Source: Lacrimispora indolis DSM 755 (GTDB lineage: Bacteria > Bacillota > Clostridia > Lachnospirales > Lachnospiraceae). From it: a stretch of 64,000 nucleotides of DNA. Made by a program: the position numbers and the translations under genes. Positions within the stretch are counted from its first letter, which is position 1, and every line of letters begins with the position of its first letter. A model generated the notes under the pieces. The model worked only from the letters and a program-made list of their open reading frames with translations. It was not told where the DNA came from and ran no database searches. Location of the stretch: positions 1,488,001 to 1,552,000 of the forward strand of contig NZ_AZUI01000001.1 of the NCBI RefSeq assembly GCF_000526995.1, read 5' to 3'. This document shows, one piece after another, positions 16,769 to 28,200 of this stretch.

Positions 16769-18170
16769 CCACAATTCCTTTCCATGTCAGTGTTACCGTA
16801 GTTCCTTTACCAGGCTCGCTTTCAAACAGCATTTCTCCATTATGAATGTTCATAATGTTAGAACAAATTGCTAATCCCAGGCCAGCTCCCCCTTCCGCCC
16901 TGGAACGGGATTTATCCACCCGGTAAAATGCCTCCCTGATTTTAGAAATTTCCTCTTTCGCCATTCCCATCCCATTATCTGTTATTGAAATCCATACATG
17001 ACTGTTATTACATCCGGATTTTATGGAAATCTCCCCATTCATTCCTGCTGCTTTTCCCCCATTGTCTAATACATTTAATAATACATTTTTCATAAGCTCC
17101 ATATCCGCTTTTATGGGAAAATCCATAGAAGATTTTTTTACAGTAATATTCTTTTTGTCAAAGACTGGTCTCATTGCTTCCAGTGCATCCTCCAGCAATT
17201 TCTGCACCGTACTGACGGTATTATTGGGCACTGCATTCTTTTCTATCAACAGCTGCATCATCCTGTTTGATAGCGTCTCCAGTCTCTTTCCTTCTGAAAT
17301 AATATAGTTAACCGCATATAGGAAATCCTGCTCATCCATTTTGCTTCTCTTTATTAAATCAGCATATCCTATCATGGCAGTAAGAGGTGTTTTTATTTCA
17401 TGGGCAAGGCTTCCCGCTAATTCTTCCTGCTTTTTTGCCGTGTCCTTCAGCAATCGGATCTTTTCTTCTAACTGTTCCGCCATGCTGTTAAAATCAGATG
17501 CCAATATGCCGACTTCATCTCTTTCCTTATATTCCACCCTCTCTGTATAATCCCCTGACCTGATCTTTTTCACTGCAAAAATCAATTTGTGAATTGGCTT
17601 AGTCAGTTTAATAACATTGGCAGCATTAATCAAAGCGCTTATGGCTCCAACGGCAATTATGGTTATTACAAATATTCTTTGCTGCTCCGCTTTCTCCATA
17701 AAAATCTGTGTTAAGTCCTTATTGACCTCTATTATAACAGGCTTTTCCAGCAGCTTTGTCAGAACTGACATCTGCAAAAAATATCCCTTCTCGTTCTTTT
17801 CTACACCATATACAATCCTGTAAAGAGATAATTCCCTTCCCTTTTTATCCAAAAACTCTGCATCATGATTCTGAAAAAGCACCTTTCCGCTTTCATCACT
17901 TATTCTATAAGATTCACCCCGCCAATTGTCTTCCAAAATATCAATTGCAGCTTCAATGCTTTTTATTGGCTCCTTATACAGCGTACTGCTGTCATTTGCC
18001 AGCACCGTTACCAATTCCCTATGAATATTTTCTATATTTTCTTTTTCCCGCTCAACTTCCAGCAAATATGCTTTATGAAATGTTGTGGACAGAAATACAA
18101 CTCCTTCTAAAGTTAAAGAAAATAAAACGACCAAAAATGTATTTGAGAATATCTTCCAGGAAAGCTTCAT
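16752..18170 (-). CDS. Sensor histidine kinase, HAMP/HisKA type
   Basis: 472 residues. Two membrane segments (about 10-33 and 170-195) frame an extracellular sensor of ~135 residues. HAMP (KLTKPIHKLIFAVKKIRSGD) is followed by the phospho-acceptor box GSLAHEIKTPLTAMIGY, N box NVLLNVLDNGGKAA (with GGKAA for the usual KY), and G boxes DNGMGM and GGAGLGLAI. It begins one codon junction after the response regulator stop and forms a typical Firmicute envelope-stress style pair. Signal unknown. Confidence 0.92.
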   Translation of the reverse strand: MKLSWKIFSNTFLVVLFSLTLEGVVFLSTTFHKAYLLEVEREKENIENIHRELVTVLANDSSTLYKEPIKSIEAAIDILEDNWRGESYRISDESGKVLFQNHDAEFLDKKGRELSLYRIVYGVEKNEKGYFLQMSVLTKLLEKPVIIEVNKDLTQIFMEKAEQQRIFVITIIAVGAISALINAANVIKLTKPIHKLIFAVKKIRSGDYTERVEYKERDEVGILASDFNSMAEQLEEKIRLLKDTAKKQEELAGSLAHEIKTPLTAMIGYADLIKRSKMDEQDFLYAVNYIISEGKRLETLSNRMMQLLIEKNAVPNNTVSTVQKLLEDALEAMRPVFDKKNITVKKSSMDFPIKADMELMKNVLLNVLDNGGKAAGMNGEISIKSGCNNSHVWISITDNGMGMAKEEISKIREAFYRVDKSRSRAEGGAGLGLAICSNIMNIHNGEMLFESEPGKGTTVTLTWKGIVDEHDI

Positions 18171-18824
18171 TTATTCCTCCAAACGGTAACCAACTTTAAA
18201 TACAGATACCAGTTGATCATATAAATCTAATTTTTTGCGCAGTCTTTGTATATGCATGTCCACCGTCCTGCTGTCTCCGGTATATTCCCCTTCCCATACC
18301 TTCTCATATATTTGCTCTCTAAATAATGCCAGATTTTTATTTTGAATAAATAACACCAATAATTTAAACTCTTTTTCTGTAAGCGTAATCTCCCTTTCCG
18401 CCTTAGTAACTCTGTGAGATGAAACATTCACTGAAATATTTTTATAAGATAAGATTTCATCCATTTTATAATACCGCCTGAGTACGTTTTCAATTCGGAC
18501 CTGCAATTCTTCAATCTGAAAGGGCTTTGTCAGGTAATCATCCGCCCCCAGCTTAAAGCCCTTTACTTTATCCTGTACACTTCCTTTTGCCGTCAAAAAA
18601 ATTACCGGTATTTCCATGGGGCGAATAAATTCCATTAATTCGAATCCATTTGCTTTTGGCAGCATTACATCTAAAAGAATCAACGAATATCGTTTTTCCA
18701 AAATTTTATTTGCTGCTTCTTCCCCGTCAAATGCCTGTTCACATTCATATCCTATAGTCTTTAAGCTCAGCCTGATAAAATCAGATATGGGCTTTTCATC
18801 TTCGATAATTAAAATATTATGCAT
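18171..18824 (-). CDS. OmpR/PhoB-family response regulator
   Basis: 217 residues. Receiver domain with acidic pair in ILIIEDEKPIS, phospho-acceptor Asp in LILLDVMLPKANG and Lys in DDYLTKPFQIEEL; C-terminal winged helix with LTEKEFKLLVLFIQNKN and SRTVDMHIQRLRKKL. ATG 18824 gives the standard N-terminus MHNILIIEDE, though the GGAGGG upstream is 13 bases away; ATG 18860 is the alternative. Partner of the kinase immediately downstream. Confidence 0.92.
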   Translation of the reverse strand: MHNILIIEDEKPISDFIRLSLKTIGYECEQAFDGEEAANKILEKRYSLILLDVMLPKANGFELMEFIRPMEIPVIFLTAKGSVQDKVKGFKLGADDYLTKPFQIEELQVRIENVLRRYYKMDEILSYKNISVNVSSHRVTKAEREITLTEKEFKLLVLFIQNKNLALFREQIYEKVWEGEYTGDSRTVDMHIQRLRKKLDLYDQLVSVFKVGYRLEE

Positions 18825-18995
18825 TTCTATTTCTTTTCCCTCCGTTTTCCCTTTTATCACTTTGCAATAATCTTCACCTTATTATTCCATATTGTTCAAC
18901 TTACTATATAAGAAATCATATAAATGTATCAATTTTGTAAAAAGCAGTAATGAACCGAACCAACTATTGATACGTGATTTATCAGATACAACATG

Positions 18996-19024
18996 AAAAA
19001 GACTCCACATTTTCATGCGAAGTC
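18996..19024 (-). terminator. Terminator, first copy of a repeated 24-nt hairpin
   Basis: On the minus strand the hairpin between GACTTCGCAT and GTGGAGTC (19001-19024) is followed by TTTTT. Two close relatives lie at 41205 and 41605. It ends the 21892-19349 operon. Confidence 0.7.
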
Positions 19025-19084
19025 CTGTTTTAAACAATTGAACTCTCTTATAAATCTGTGTTGTACAAGACTTGAATTATATAA

Positions 19085-19322
19085 TTAAAACTTCATTTCC
19101 CATTTCCAAATTTCATTTTCAGCTTCTGTTAAAAATCCCAATAAAACTGTTGGGCACCTCCAGCCATCCCCTTGCATAATGGATATTTTTTCATGCCCCT
19201 GTTGGCTAACTCATAAGTCAATGCTCTTGCAATCCCCTTACGCCTGCACCATAGCTGCGAAGTATCAGCTCCTCAATCTGGTCAAAATATTCATCAGAAT
19301 AATATGAAAATTTATATGTCAT
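19085..19322 (-). pseudogene. GNAT acetyltransferase remnant with internal deletion and frameshifts
   Basis: From ATG 19322 the frame reads MTYKFSYYSDEYFDQIEELI, LRSYG, then stops. A second frame continues with RKGIARALTYELANRGMKKY, which contains the R-x-G-x-A acetyl-CoA loop of GNAT enzymes, and a third frame ends ENEIWKWEMKF. Between the pieces about 60-80 residues of a normal GNAT protein are missing. The gene is clearly decayed. Confidence 0.65.
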
Positions 19323-19348
19323 ATTAATTTTCCATCCGGATCATTTTT

Positions 19349-19732
19349 TTACGAGACAAGCCATTCCTTTGCCTTCTCCATATCATCGATACAGGCCATC
19401 ATAAATGAAATATCTGCTTTTCTCTTTTTAACATGGCCCTTCATTTTTAAATTCAGTCCCACAAAAACCACTTTGCTCAGCGGCCTCTTTAACATAACAA
19501 ACCTGTCAACGATCAGGTCCAGAATTTCTCTGTCAACATCTGATTCATCAAGAACAACTATGATAAAGGAACTTGCAGACGGTCTGCTGATCTGTATTAA
19601 ATCTCCTTCAAACTTCTGTTTTAACAATTCCTTTTCCCCATGGAGGGAATCCAAATGTTCACACCATATTTCTCCCCCATTAAAAAACAAGGAAAAAGAC
19701 TTTTTCTTTAAACCAAGTTCATACTTCTCCAT
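19349..19732 (-). CDS. Hypothetical protein, possibly STAS-like
   Basis: 127 residues from MEKYELGLKKKSFSLFFNGG. Predicted alternation of strands and helices with a hydrophobic segment FIIVVLDESDVD and SKVVFVGLNLKMKG could fit an anti-sigma antagonist-like (STAS) fold, but no firm family signature is present. ATG 19732 is chosen since GGGGA is near and the upstream gene ends at 19746; the open frame to 19798 would overlap it. Last gene of an operon with MmcQ-GNAT and arr. Confidence 0.55.
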   Translation of the reverse strand: MEKYELGLKKKSFSLFFNGGEIWCEHLDSLHGEKELLKQKFEGDLIQISRPSASSFIIVVLDESDVDREILDLIVDRFVMLKRPLSKVVFVGLNLKMKGHVKKRKADISFMMACIDDMEKAKEWLVS

Positions 19733-19745
19733 TGAACTATCCCCA

Positions 19746-20585
19746 TCAGATTTTTCGTTCCATACAGATTGAATCCGGCATATCCACATACTGCCCATAA
19801 TTTGGAATCATTTTATACCCTGCCTTTTTGTACAGACAACAGGCAGCCTCTAAGGGCTTTCCGGTCTCCAGAATGCACCAGCCATATCCTTTGATTTTTG
19901 CCTTTGCTTCTAATCTCCGAACCAATTCTGCACCCAGCCCCATCTTCCGATGGGATGGTTCCACATATATTCTTTTTAATTCTGCATGATCCTCATCATA
20001 CATTTTAAAGGAGCCGCATGCAACCGGCTTTTCTTTCTGATAAGCCACAATCACGTCATGAATGCTGTCTCTTTGATTATACTGTTCATACTGACTTCTC
20101 TGAAATTTCCCGCCAACAATTTCATCAAGAGCACTGTCCAGCCTGCTGCAAAGCAATGCAAAATCCTGATCTTCTCCATCCGTATCTTTAAACTCCAATT
20201 CAGACAGATTTAGCAAGTCCGCTTTTGCTTTTTTACTGAATTTATGAATAACAGCATCATATGCTTCATCAATCATCTGAAAAAGCATTTCCATATCAGA
20301 GAACTCATCCAGATTAACTGTATTCCAATATGGCTGCTGAACAGGAGGACAGTGATATCCCCGGATCACAATCCCCGGATAAAGCTGCCGATAAAGATTT
20401 GCTTTATCCGGCTCACATTTTAATGTGATCTTATAAAACCCTGCTTCCGGATTAAGCTGCGCAAATATCTTTCCCATGACCTTATAGCAGATTGGATACT
20501 CTCCAAATGGCCTTGCCTCATATGCGCCAGGATGCTTTATACAGTATTCTTCTATTGCCCGGATTATTTTTTTATTATTCTCCAT
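19746..20585 (-). CDS. MmcQ/YjbR-GNAT fusion protein
   Basis: 279 residues in two domains. Residues ~1-120 match the MmcQ/YjbR DNA-binding-like fold (HPGAYEARPFGEYPICYKVM, GYHCPPVQQPYWNTVNL). Residues ~135-279 are a GNAT acetyltransferase: ELKRIYVEPSHRKMGLGAEL contains the acetyl-CoA loop and GYGWCILETGKPLEAACCLY the C-terminal part. Such fusions occur in clostridia but the substrate is unknown. TTAGGAGA precedes the start. Confidence 0.83.
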   Translation of the reverse strand: MENNKKIIRAIEEYCIKHPGAYEARPFGEYPICYKVMGKIFAQLNPEAGFYKITLKCEPDKANLYRQLYPGIVIRGYHCPPVQQPYWNTVNLDEFSDMEMLFQMIDEAYDAVIHKFSKKAKADLLNLSELEFKDTDGEDQDFALLCSRLDSALDEIVGGKFQRSQYEQYNQRDSIHDVIVAYQKEKPVACGSFKMYDEDHAELKRIYVEPSHRKMGLGAELVRRLEAKAKIKGYGWCILETGKPLEAACCLYKKAGYKMIPNYGQYVDMPDSICMERKI

Positions 20586-20633
20586 GTTTTATCTCCTAAG
20601 ATGCATTGGAATTCACTTTTTAAAGCAATGATG

Positions 20634-21113
20634 TCAGTCGTTAATTGCCTCAATGCCCAGTCGCTTAAGCGTATCAAGGTGATCCCTCATTTTCTTAAGC
20701 TCCTCCGGGGAATGTCCTTCCCAGTCCAGGACTTCGTCCACTACCTTCAATGGATATTGGGTTCGGTAGGAACGGGTTGGGTTCCCCGGAAACTTTTTAT
20801 CCGTGAGATTGGGGTCATCCTCAAAGGGTCCTGTGGGCTCCACACAATAGATCCTGCCGGGCCTATCACCCACCGCAAGTTCAGCTCCCCACTTAGCCGC
20901 ATCCATTGTTCCGGTCAGATACACGTAGTTAGCTTGCTTCCCCTTGCCATAGTTGGAGCCGTGCCCAGGTTCCAGCAAATCCCCCTTCTTCAGCTCAGCT
21001 TTTGTTCCGTGGTAAAATGGCCCAGAGTCAAGGGATCTGCTTTTCTGTAATTTAGCAGATAATTTTGTCAGCTCTTCTTTATTCATTTTGATCAAATCTT
21101 CTTTATGAATCAT
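20634..21113 (-). CDS. arr: Rifamycin ADP-ribosyltransferase (Arr)
   Basis: 159 residues. From residue ~30 the sequence follows the Arr family almost word for word: GPFYHGTKAELKKGDLLEPG, SNYGKGKQANYVYLT, AAKWGAELAVGD, RIYCVEPTGPFEDDPNLTDK, KFPGNPTRSYRT. The H and Y of YHGTK and the D of the EDDPN block correspond to the NAD-binding and catalytic positions of this small ADP-ribosyltransferase, which inactivates rifamycins by modifying the ansa-chain hydroxyl. It overlaps the preceding TIM-barrel gene by ATGA and is thus translationally coupled. The N-terminal ~28 residues are an extra helical leader. Activity in the host is not proven. Confidence 0.9.
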   Translation of the reverse strand: MIHKEDLIKMNKEELTKLSAKLQKSRSLDSGPFYHGTKAELKKGDLLEPGHGSNYGKGKQANYVYLTGTMDAAKWGAELAVGDRPGRIYCVEPTGPFEDDPNLTDKKFPGNPTRSYRTQYPLKVVDEVLDWEGHSPEELKKMRDHLDTLKRLGIEAIND

Positions 21114-21892
21114 ACTAACCCCTCCTTACAGAGTCTTAACGAATCCAGTCTTTTTGCCCGCACAAATGCTTCCTGCAAAAATTCCTCTGCTGATAAATGC
21201 TTATAATCCCAATTCATGGCCTCTATTGCAGTTGCACCTGAATACTTCTTTTCAGCAATCTTTCTCATGGCTGCAGGCCAATTAATGGGTCCGTCAAAGG
21301 GTAACTGGTGTTGGCCATAAGCCCCGCCAATATCATGTAAATGCAGTGCCATCAACCGGGAACCGTACATGGATAATAAATCATGGCCCGGATAATAGCG
21401 GTGGTGATGTCCGCAGTCATAACAGAATCCGATCCGCGGGGAGTCCACCTGATCCAGCACATATGCCAAATTGACAAGGTTCCGTAAGTTTTCAAACGCA
21501 ACATTGACGCCAAGCTGCTCCGCTTTTTCAGTGATTCTCTTGATTCTGTCCAGACCCAAGGTGTTATATGGCTTGTCTTCGCCTGGCAGGTGTACCACCA
21601 TTGTGGGAATCTCAAATTCGGCGCAGTCTGAAACGCATTGCAAATAGCAATCAGTTAAAGCAACACCATCCAGATTGTCAAGCCAGAGATCGTCTTGGTT
21701 TTCCACCGGCGTGTGGATATTTTCTATTAAAAGACCTGCCTCACGTGTAATTTGCGGCGCGTTGCGGTAATAATTCCGGCCAAAGCCTTCACTCCACCAT
21801 AATAAAACGCCGTCAAATCCGACCTTTTTTATTAGCTGATATCGTTCCTTTATGGGCAATTCATAGCCAAACCAATCATAAATCGCAATCAT
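21110..21892 (-). CDS. Sugar phosphate isomerase/epimerase (AP-endonuclease 2-like TIM barrel)
   Basis: 260 residues. Metal-site segments of the xylose-isomerase-like TIM barrel are visible: EAGLLIENIHTPVE, VAFENLRNL (catalytic Glu), GFCYDCGHHHRY (Asp/His) and LMALHLHDIGG (His). The barrel closes with ATAIEAMNWDY. Members act on sugars, inositols or keto-acids; the substrate cannot be told. First gene of the arr operon. Confidence 0.83.
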   Translation of the reverse strand: MIAIYDWFGYELPIKERYQLIKKVGFDGVLLWWSEGFGRNYYRNAPQITREAGLLIENIHTPVENQDDLWLDNLDGVALTDCYLQCVSDCAEFEIPTMVVHLPGEDKPYNTLGLDRIKRITEKAEQLGVNVAFENLRNLVNLAYVLDQVDSPRIGFCYDCGHHHRYYPGHDLLSMYGSRLMALHLHDIGGAYGQHQLPFDGPINWPAAMRKIAEKKYSGATAIEAMNWDYKHLSAEEFLQEAFVRAKRLDSLRLCKEGLV

Positions 21893-22210
21893 AATCCGCC
21901 GCCTTTCTTGATTTTTCCATCATAGCTTTTATATAATTCATAGGTTTTCCCCCAACAAAATTCAATAAATAATATACTTGTATACAGCGGAATATCGGGA
22001 ATAAGTGTTGATAATCCCATATCATTGGTCCCAAATCCCAAGGTTATTCTCCCCGGCTTCCCATGATTGCAATAAAATCCTGAAACAAATAACAGGTCTG
22101 AATATTCTACTGCTAATAATTATATATCAAATAGTTCTTATTTACCAGAATCCCATTACAAAAACTGCATATTTCATCAATGCAGTATTCATTTTATTAT
22201 TTCGCTGAAA
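21893..22210. other. Non-coding gap between arr operon and SLH gene terminator
   Basis: About 320 bases without a convincing gene on either strand; a 67-codon plus-strand frame (22005) has no ribosome site and unremarkable composition. It should contain the promoter of the 21892 operon, which I cannot identify with confidence. Confidence 0.5.
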
Positions 22211-22259
22211 TAAAAACAGCCTCCTGACATGGCTGGATACAAAAGCCATGTCAGGAGGC
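22211..22259 (-). terminator. Terminator of the SLH surface protein gene
   Basis: On the minus strand GCCTCCTGACATGGC pairs perfectly with GCCATGTCAGGAGGC (22219-22259), followed by TGTTTTTATTTC. Confidence 0.92.
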
Positions 22260-22295
22260 CAACTTTATTTATTATTTATCAGAATCTTTTACTTT

Positions 22296-25200
22296 TTAGT
22301 TTTCCTGCATGATTCCAGCTGCAGAAAAATAATAGGTTACTCCGTTAATGATCTCTGTTCCGGTGACAGCAAGCCCATTTTTGTAGTACAGATACTGACC
22401 GGAATCATTTTTCGCCCAGCCCTCTGCAGTTTTAGGATCTATAACCAGCTTAATATACCGCTCCAGAATAACAGCCGCCTGAGCACGGGTAATGTTGCCT
22501 TTTGGCTGAAAACTGCCGTCTCTTTCTCCCATCATAACACCTGCCTTCTGCATGGCTGTTACCGCAGCTTTCCCTTCGCTTCCTATGCTTTCATAATCCG
22601 TAAAGCTGTATTGGGAGCGAGTGACCGGCAGAGAAAAACCGGTGACTCTGGCATAATTCTGCATTACTGAAGCCATTTCCTCACGGGTCACTGCAGCGTC
22701 CTGTGCAAATAAATCAGCACCGGTTCCCTGGATGATTCCATTCCGGTATGCCCATTCCACATAAGGTGCCTGCTCATTGCCTGCCAAATCAGAAAAGCTG
22801 CTGCCCGTATAACTGCTTACATCAGCCTCTGCCAGCTTTCCCAGAGCCGCTGCCAGCGTTCCTCTGGTCAGAACGGCCTCCGGTGCAAATCCGGAAACGG
22901 AGACGCCCGGCAAAAGTCCGCGGCCAGTTATATAATCAATGGATTCCCCGGCCCAATGTGCTTGTGTATCTGCAAATGCCGGGGCAGAAGCCATGTATCC
23001 CACACCATAGATGGAAAAATGATCTGTCAGGAAGAGAATCTGCCTGCTGTTTCCGTCATATACCGAATTTGCAATCCGGCTGATCCTTCCGCTGTCATCC
23101 ACATATACTCCGTACAAACGTCCTGAGTCCTCATTGCTTTCTGGTGTGTACGGAATCCCCATGACAGCAGCTCCCTCTTTCAGGTCTGTAACAGTCAGGG
23201 GTTCTCCATCCTTTACGGAACGAATGGTGATGTCATAGCAGCTGCGGACACCGCTTATATCAACCGGTTCTGCTGAGATGGTGATGTCATTGCCGCTTTG
23301 TCTGCAGATTTCCTCCACCGCCTTCTTATTAAGGCCCATGGTCACAAGAGTCCCATTGAAATCAAGGCTCTGTATATTTGCATTCACAAGACGTTCCAGT
23401 GCGTTTCTTGAAAACGCGACAACCAGGGATCTGGCCTCCTTTGGAAGGACAATATTGATTGCTATGGAAATTCCATTTGCCGTTTTCCCCTGCACTCTGG
23501 CATCGGATTGTGCCCTGGCGATTGCCTCTGCAATAGTTTGATCGGAAACAGAGACACTGGCAGAACCATTCTCTCCAACATTTACCGTCACAGCAATATC
23601 TGCTTTGACAGGCCGGTCTGCCAAATTGGCGGAGGATTTTGTTTCTGTGCCGGCAGAAGAGCTCTCGCTTGAAGAATCATGACTGGTGGCGCCGCCGTCT
23701 GATGGGTCACCGCCTGAATTATCCCCACCGGTTGAACCTCCACCTGATGATCCTCCATCCGATGATCCTCCGTCCGATGATCCTCCATCCGGCGAACCTC
23801 CATCCGATGATCCTCCGTCTGTAGAACCTGACACTCTGTCCTTGAATACTACCCCGTCATCATTTGCGGAATACTGAAAATCACGGAGAGTAATTTCAGA
23901 AGGAATCCCAGAACCCAGTTCTACTAACAGACTGCCCGCTTTTTTTATTATTTCTGCATCAGCTTTATTTGCATTCAAAGTCTCTGCAAATTCCGGACGT
24001 TTTAAATCGGACAAGCTCTTTCCTTCTAAATCCACGACTATCCCTTTGCCGTAGTTGGTACCGGAAACAACAGTGCCGACCCCTTTGGCCGGAAGGATTT
24101 CCAGAGAACCGCTTATCTGTTTTGCTTCGCTGTTATAATAAGCCCGTTCTACGTATCCAATTCCTGAAACTCTTCCTGAAAAGCCTCCGATATCTACGGT
24201 TGTATTCGCTGAAACCAGCTCAACGCTGGCATAATTATTGATCGTTATGCCGGCGTTCATGCCTGAAATTCCACCGATCTGAATCCTGGCTCCATTTCCC
24301 TTGCCCTTGATGCTGCCCAAGGCATAGTTGTTAATGATCAAAGCCCTGTTAGGAAGCGCACTTATGCCTCCCGCATAAGCATAGCCATCCCTGCTTTCAC
24401 AGTTAATCTCAGCCTTTGTATAGCTGTTTGCTATGGTTCCTCTGTTAATGGCCCCGATCAGGCCTCCGCTGTCATTTTGCTTTGCAGCATAGCTGTTAAT
24501 GGTTCCTTCTGCATAACAAAAATCAACGTACCCGCCGTCACCTGCATTTTCAATATAATATCCAGACAGCAATCCGGAATAGGCGATGGAATCGCCCAGA
24601 TACTTTTGGTAAATCGATGCATTTTCGATTCCAAGATTTTTAATCCTGGCTGCTTCCAGATTTGCGAAAAGGCCAACCGACTTGCAGTACATTTCCGGAT
24701 TTTCCGGAGAACCGATGGTCATATGGCTTATTACCTTGTTGTTTCCATCAAAGGTTCCCCGGAAACCATACACTCCTGATCCCCCTGCAGGAATCCATTC
24801 AATTCCGTCCAGAGAAATATGATTCCCAAGCTTCACGTACTTCCCATCATAATGCTCGTCTTCATTTAAAGAACCGGCGAACGCCACCAACTGCTCAGGA
24901 GTGTTTATGAGATATGGATTCTCCTTTGTGCCGTTTCCTGCCCCAAAGATGGTGTCTGAAACATATCCGTATCCGGAAATATCCCGTATGGCGGCCTTCT
25001 GTGCCGCAACTGCGATCGCACTTTTCAAAGCTTTCCCAAGTTCACTGTCACTGCCTGACTGGGAATAATTCTGAGCCGATATTACGGAGGCTATGATTTC
25101 AGGAGAAATGGAATCCAGCTGGCTTCCCTCGCTGTGCTTCGTTACATGGATCTCTGAAATACGGGCTTCCGCTACCGTCATGTTCACATAAATATATTCT

Positions 25201-28200
25201 CCGCCCGGCCCTTTTGCTCTACCATAATAAGTGCCGTCAGCCACGTCAAGGGCATCCGGTTCAAATACCGGAGTCATATCTTCATAGGTCGTGATTACCG
25301 TTTCTCCTACAGGCATAACAACGTCATTTTCCAGCTGCCATTCTTTCAGCTTCATGAATTCAGGAAGACCCATGGCATTCTGATTTCCCACATTGGAGCT
25401 TTCTCCGTTTACAAGATCCAGAGGAAAGGCATGGAAATTGCTGTTTAAAAGATCGGCAAACGCCTGACTCTTCATAAATGACAGTTCTTTTGCCTCAATT
25501 CCCACATGATAAGTACCATCATAAGGTTCGCCTTCGTCATTTACCCCTGCGCTCACCATAAAACCAACGCTGATCACCGGATTGTTGATGGTTCCGTTGC
25601 TATTCTGGACCGCGTCTGCGTTATAATAAGAGATAAACTGTCTTGCAATGCCTGTTGCCCAGCCTGAAAAGGATCCCACATAAGTAGAAAAAGAAGCCGC
25701 ATTCATATCGCCGGAAGCATAACAATTTGCTACTTTACCTGCGTTTACACCAATGAAGGAAGAAACCGCCGGCATCCCTTCGTTGCCATCTTCTCTGCTG
25801 GCTTTTCCTCCTGTATTGCCCAAGGCAAAACAGTTTGCAACAACACTTCTGTTTGTCATACCTATAAATGCCCCGGATTCCGCAAGACCGCCGATTGCCG
25901 TACAGAAAACTTCCGCATCCGACCATGAATTAATGATTCCGCCTTTAATAGTCTGGCTTACCAGGCCGCCTGCCCAGGCATTTGCTTTGCTGTGAGTTGT
26001 TTCGCTGGAAACATACCCCTGGGCATAGCAGCTGTCAACATACGCTCTGTCTGTAACACCCGCAAGAAGTCCTGCATAAATACTTGTACTTCTCTTGACA
26101 GAAATTACGGAATCTTCTATGCCTAAGTTCTTAATGACCGCATTTTCACCTATAACGCCAAAAAATCCATAATAGGTCGTCATTTTGCTGAGATTCTGAC
26201 TGTCTCCGGACTCCTCTTCATAAGGAGCTTCCTGGGTCCCTATGCGTATTCCTGTAATCTTGTTCCCCTTTCCGTCAAAAGTTCCTCTGAAATCATAGTG
26301 TCCAAGTCCGATGGGAAGCCAGGTTTCACTGGAAACATCAACATCTTCCTCAAGAGCTATATAAATACCGGAATAAGTGACATCATCGGATAAGGACTTT
26401 GCAAACGCCCTGAGCTGTTCTTCCGTCTTAAGAACATATGGGTCTTCCTCTGTTCCGCTGCCGCTTTCAAATATGCCCGTATCAATGGTGTCATCCACAA
26501 AGGCTTCCCCAGAGAGAATGACTCCGCCAGTATAATCCCAAGCATAAAGAATATCAAGAGCATCAAGCGCATGTTCAAGATCTCCCATGTTCTGATTTCC
26601 TGCTTCTGAAATCCTTGCAATCCCCCCTGCTCTTTGTGATCTTGTTAAGCCGCGGTTTAATGTGTCTGCAAAATCCTGACTATTGAATTCCGAATCCCAT
26701 AAGCTCACCACATTTTCAGCCACATATTTGTTAATCGCGCTGGATGCTGTCATAAATGCATTGGCAATGCTGTTATTGAAATAACCATTCACAATTGCAG
26801 TATTGTTTGTGGCCATACAGCTTATTCCGCCAGCCAAAGCCTTGCTTTGTTCTGCGCTTTCCGCTGTGACATCACAATTGCTGAAAACATTGTACGCCGT
26901 ACCGGACTGGGTACCGAATACACCTCCTGCACCGCATATGGTGCCGGCATCTGTTTTAGCAGAAACGCTTCCAACGGATGCCCCATTTATCAGAATGCAT
27001 TTGTTTACGGACATTCCGATCACGCCTCCAGCATAAGCACTGCTGCTTCCTGAAAATGCAGCAACCGTCACGTCTGCATAAACATTGGATACCACGGATT
27101 CCTGTCCCAATCTCCCTGCAATTCCGCCGGCATAACTGATGCCTGTGGAATTACTGGCCTCAATGGTTCCATATACCTGGCAATTATCAATAATGACCCC
27201 AATCTCCGCGCTTCCTGCTATGGCTCCTGCTTCAGTGGCTCCAGCTTCACGGGAAATATTTACATCTTCCAGCTTCACGTCAGAAACCTTCGCCCCTGCT
27301 GCCAGATAACCAAAAAGACCGGCATATTTCACGTTGTTTTCCTGTATGCTCAATCCGGTGATTGTGTGGCCTTTTCCGTTAAAGAATCCTGCAAAAGGCT
27401 CTTCTTTTGTTCCGGCAGGAGTCCATTCTCCGCTTAATTCCAGGTCATCGGAAAGCTCTATATACTTTCCCTGGTAGTCATTGCCCTCATTTATTTTCTG
27501 GGCAAACCGTTCAAGCTGCACGCTTTCTGCGATGATATAGGGATCCCCTTTACTGCCGTTTCCATCTTCAAACACCTGGCTGCCGCCTGTTACAGCTTTT
27601 GATAAAGCATCATTTACCGCTTCTATGATTCCATCACTGCTGTATGTTGCGGAACTAATGGCGTCTACATCGGTAGAATTGGCATTTATTATCTCCTCAA
27701 AAAGCACCTTTGCCATTTCCCATTTACTTAATGTCTCATTTTGGGAGATTTCCTGTATCTCCGTAATTTGATTGTCAGCAATCGTGATCTTTAAAGTAAT
27801 GGTACTTTTATACCCTGCTCCGCTTCCGGTATAGGTGCCATCCTCATAGTCTCCCATCAGTTCTATGTTTCTTACTTCAATAGAAAACGGTCCTGCATTC
27901 TCAACCGGCGCTTCGGTTTCTTCTATGCTCTCGTTTTCCGGTTTTTCCCCTTCTTCTTTTGTCTCGCCGGATGGCTCCTGGGATTCTTCCGTATCTTCTT
28001 CTGTCTCCTCAACCGCTTCCCCGGATCCTTCTGTCTCATCTATGCTTTCTTCCGTCTCCTCTGGCTCTGCTTCTGTTTCTCCAGGCTCTGCTTCCGTTTC
28101 CTCTGGCTCTGCTTCCGTCTCCCCTGGCTCTGCTTCCGTCTCCCCAGGCTCTGCCTCCGTTTCTCCAGGCTCTGCCTCCGTTTCTCCCAGGTTCTCATCT

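Noticed and set aside
28047..28187. Regular repeats that could suggest a CRISPR array
   Set aside because: Units are contiguous, 21 bp, in frame with a surface protein and have no spacers; no cas genes in the window.
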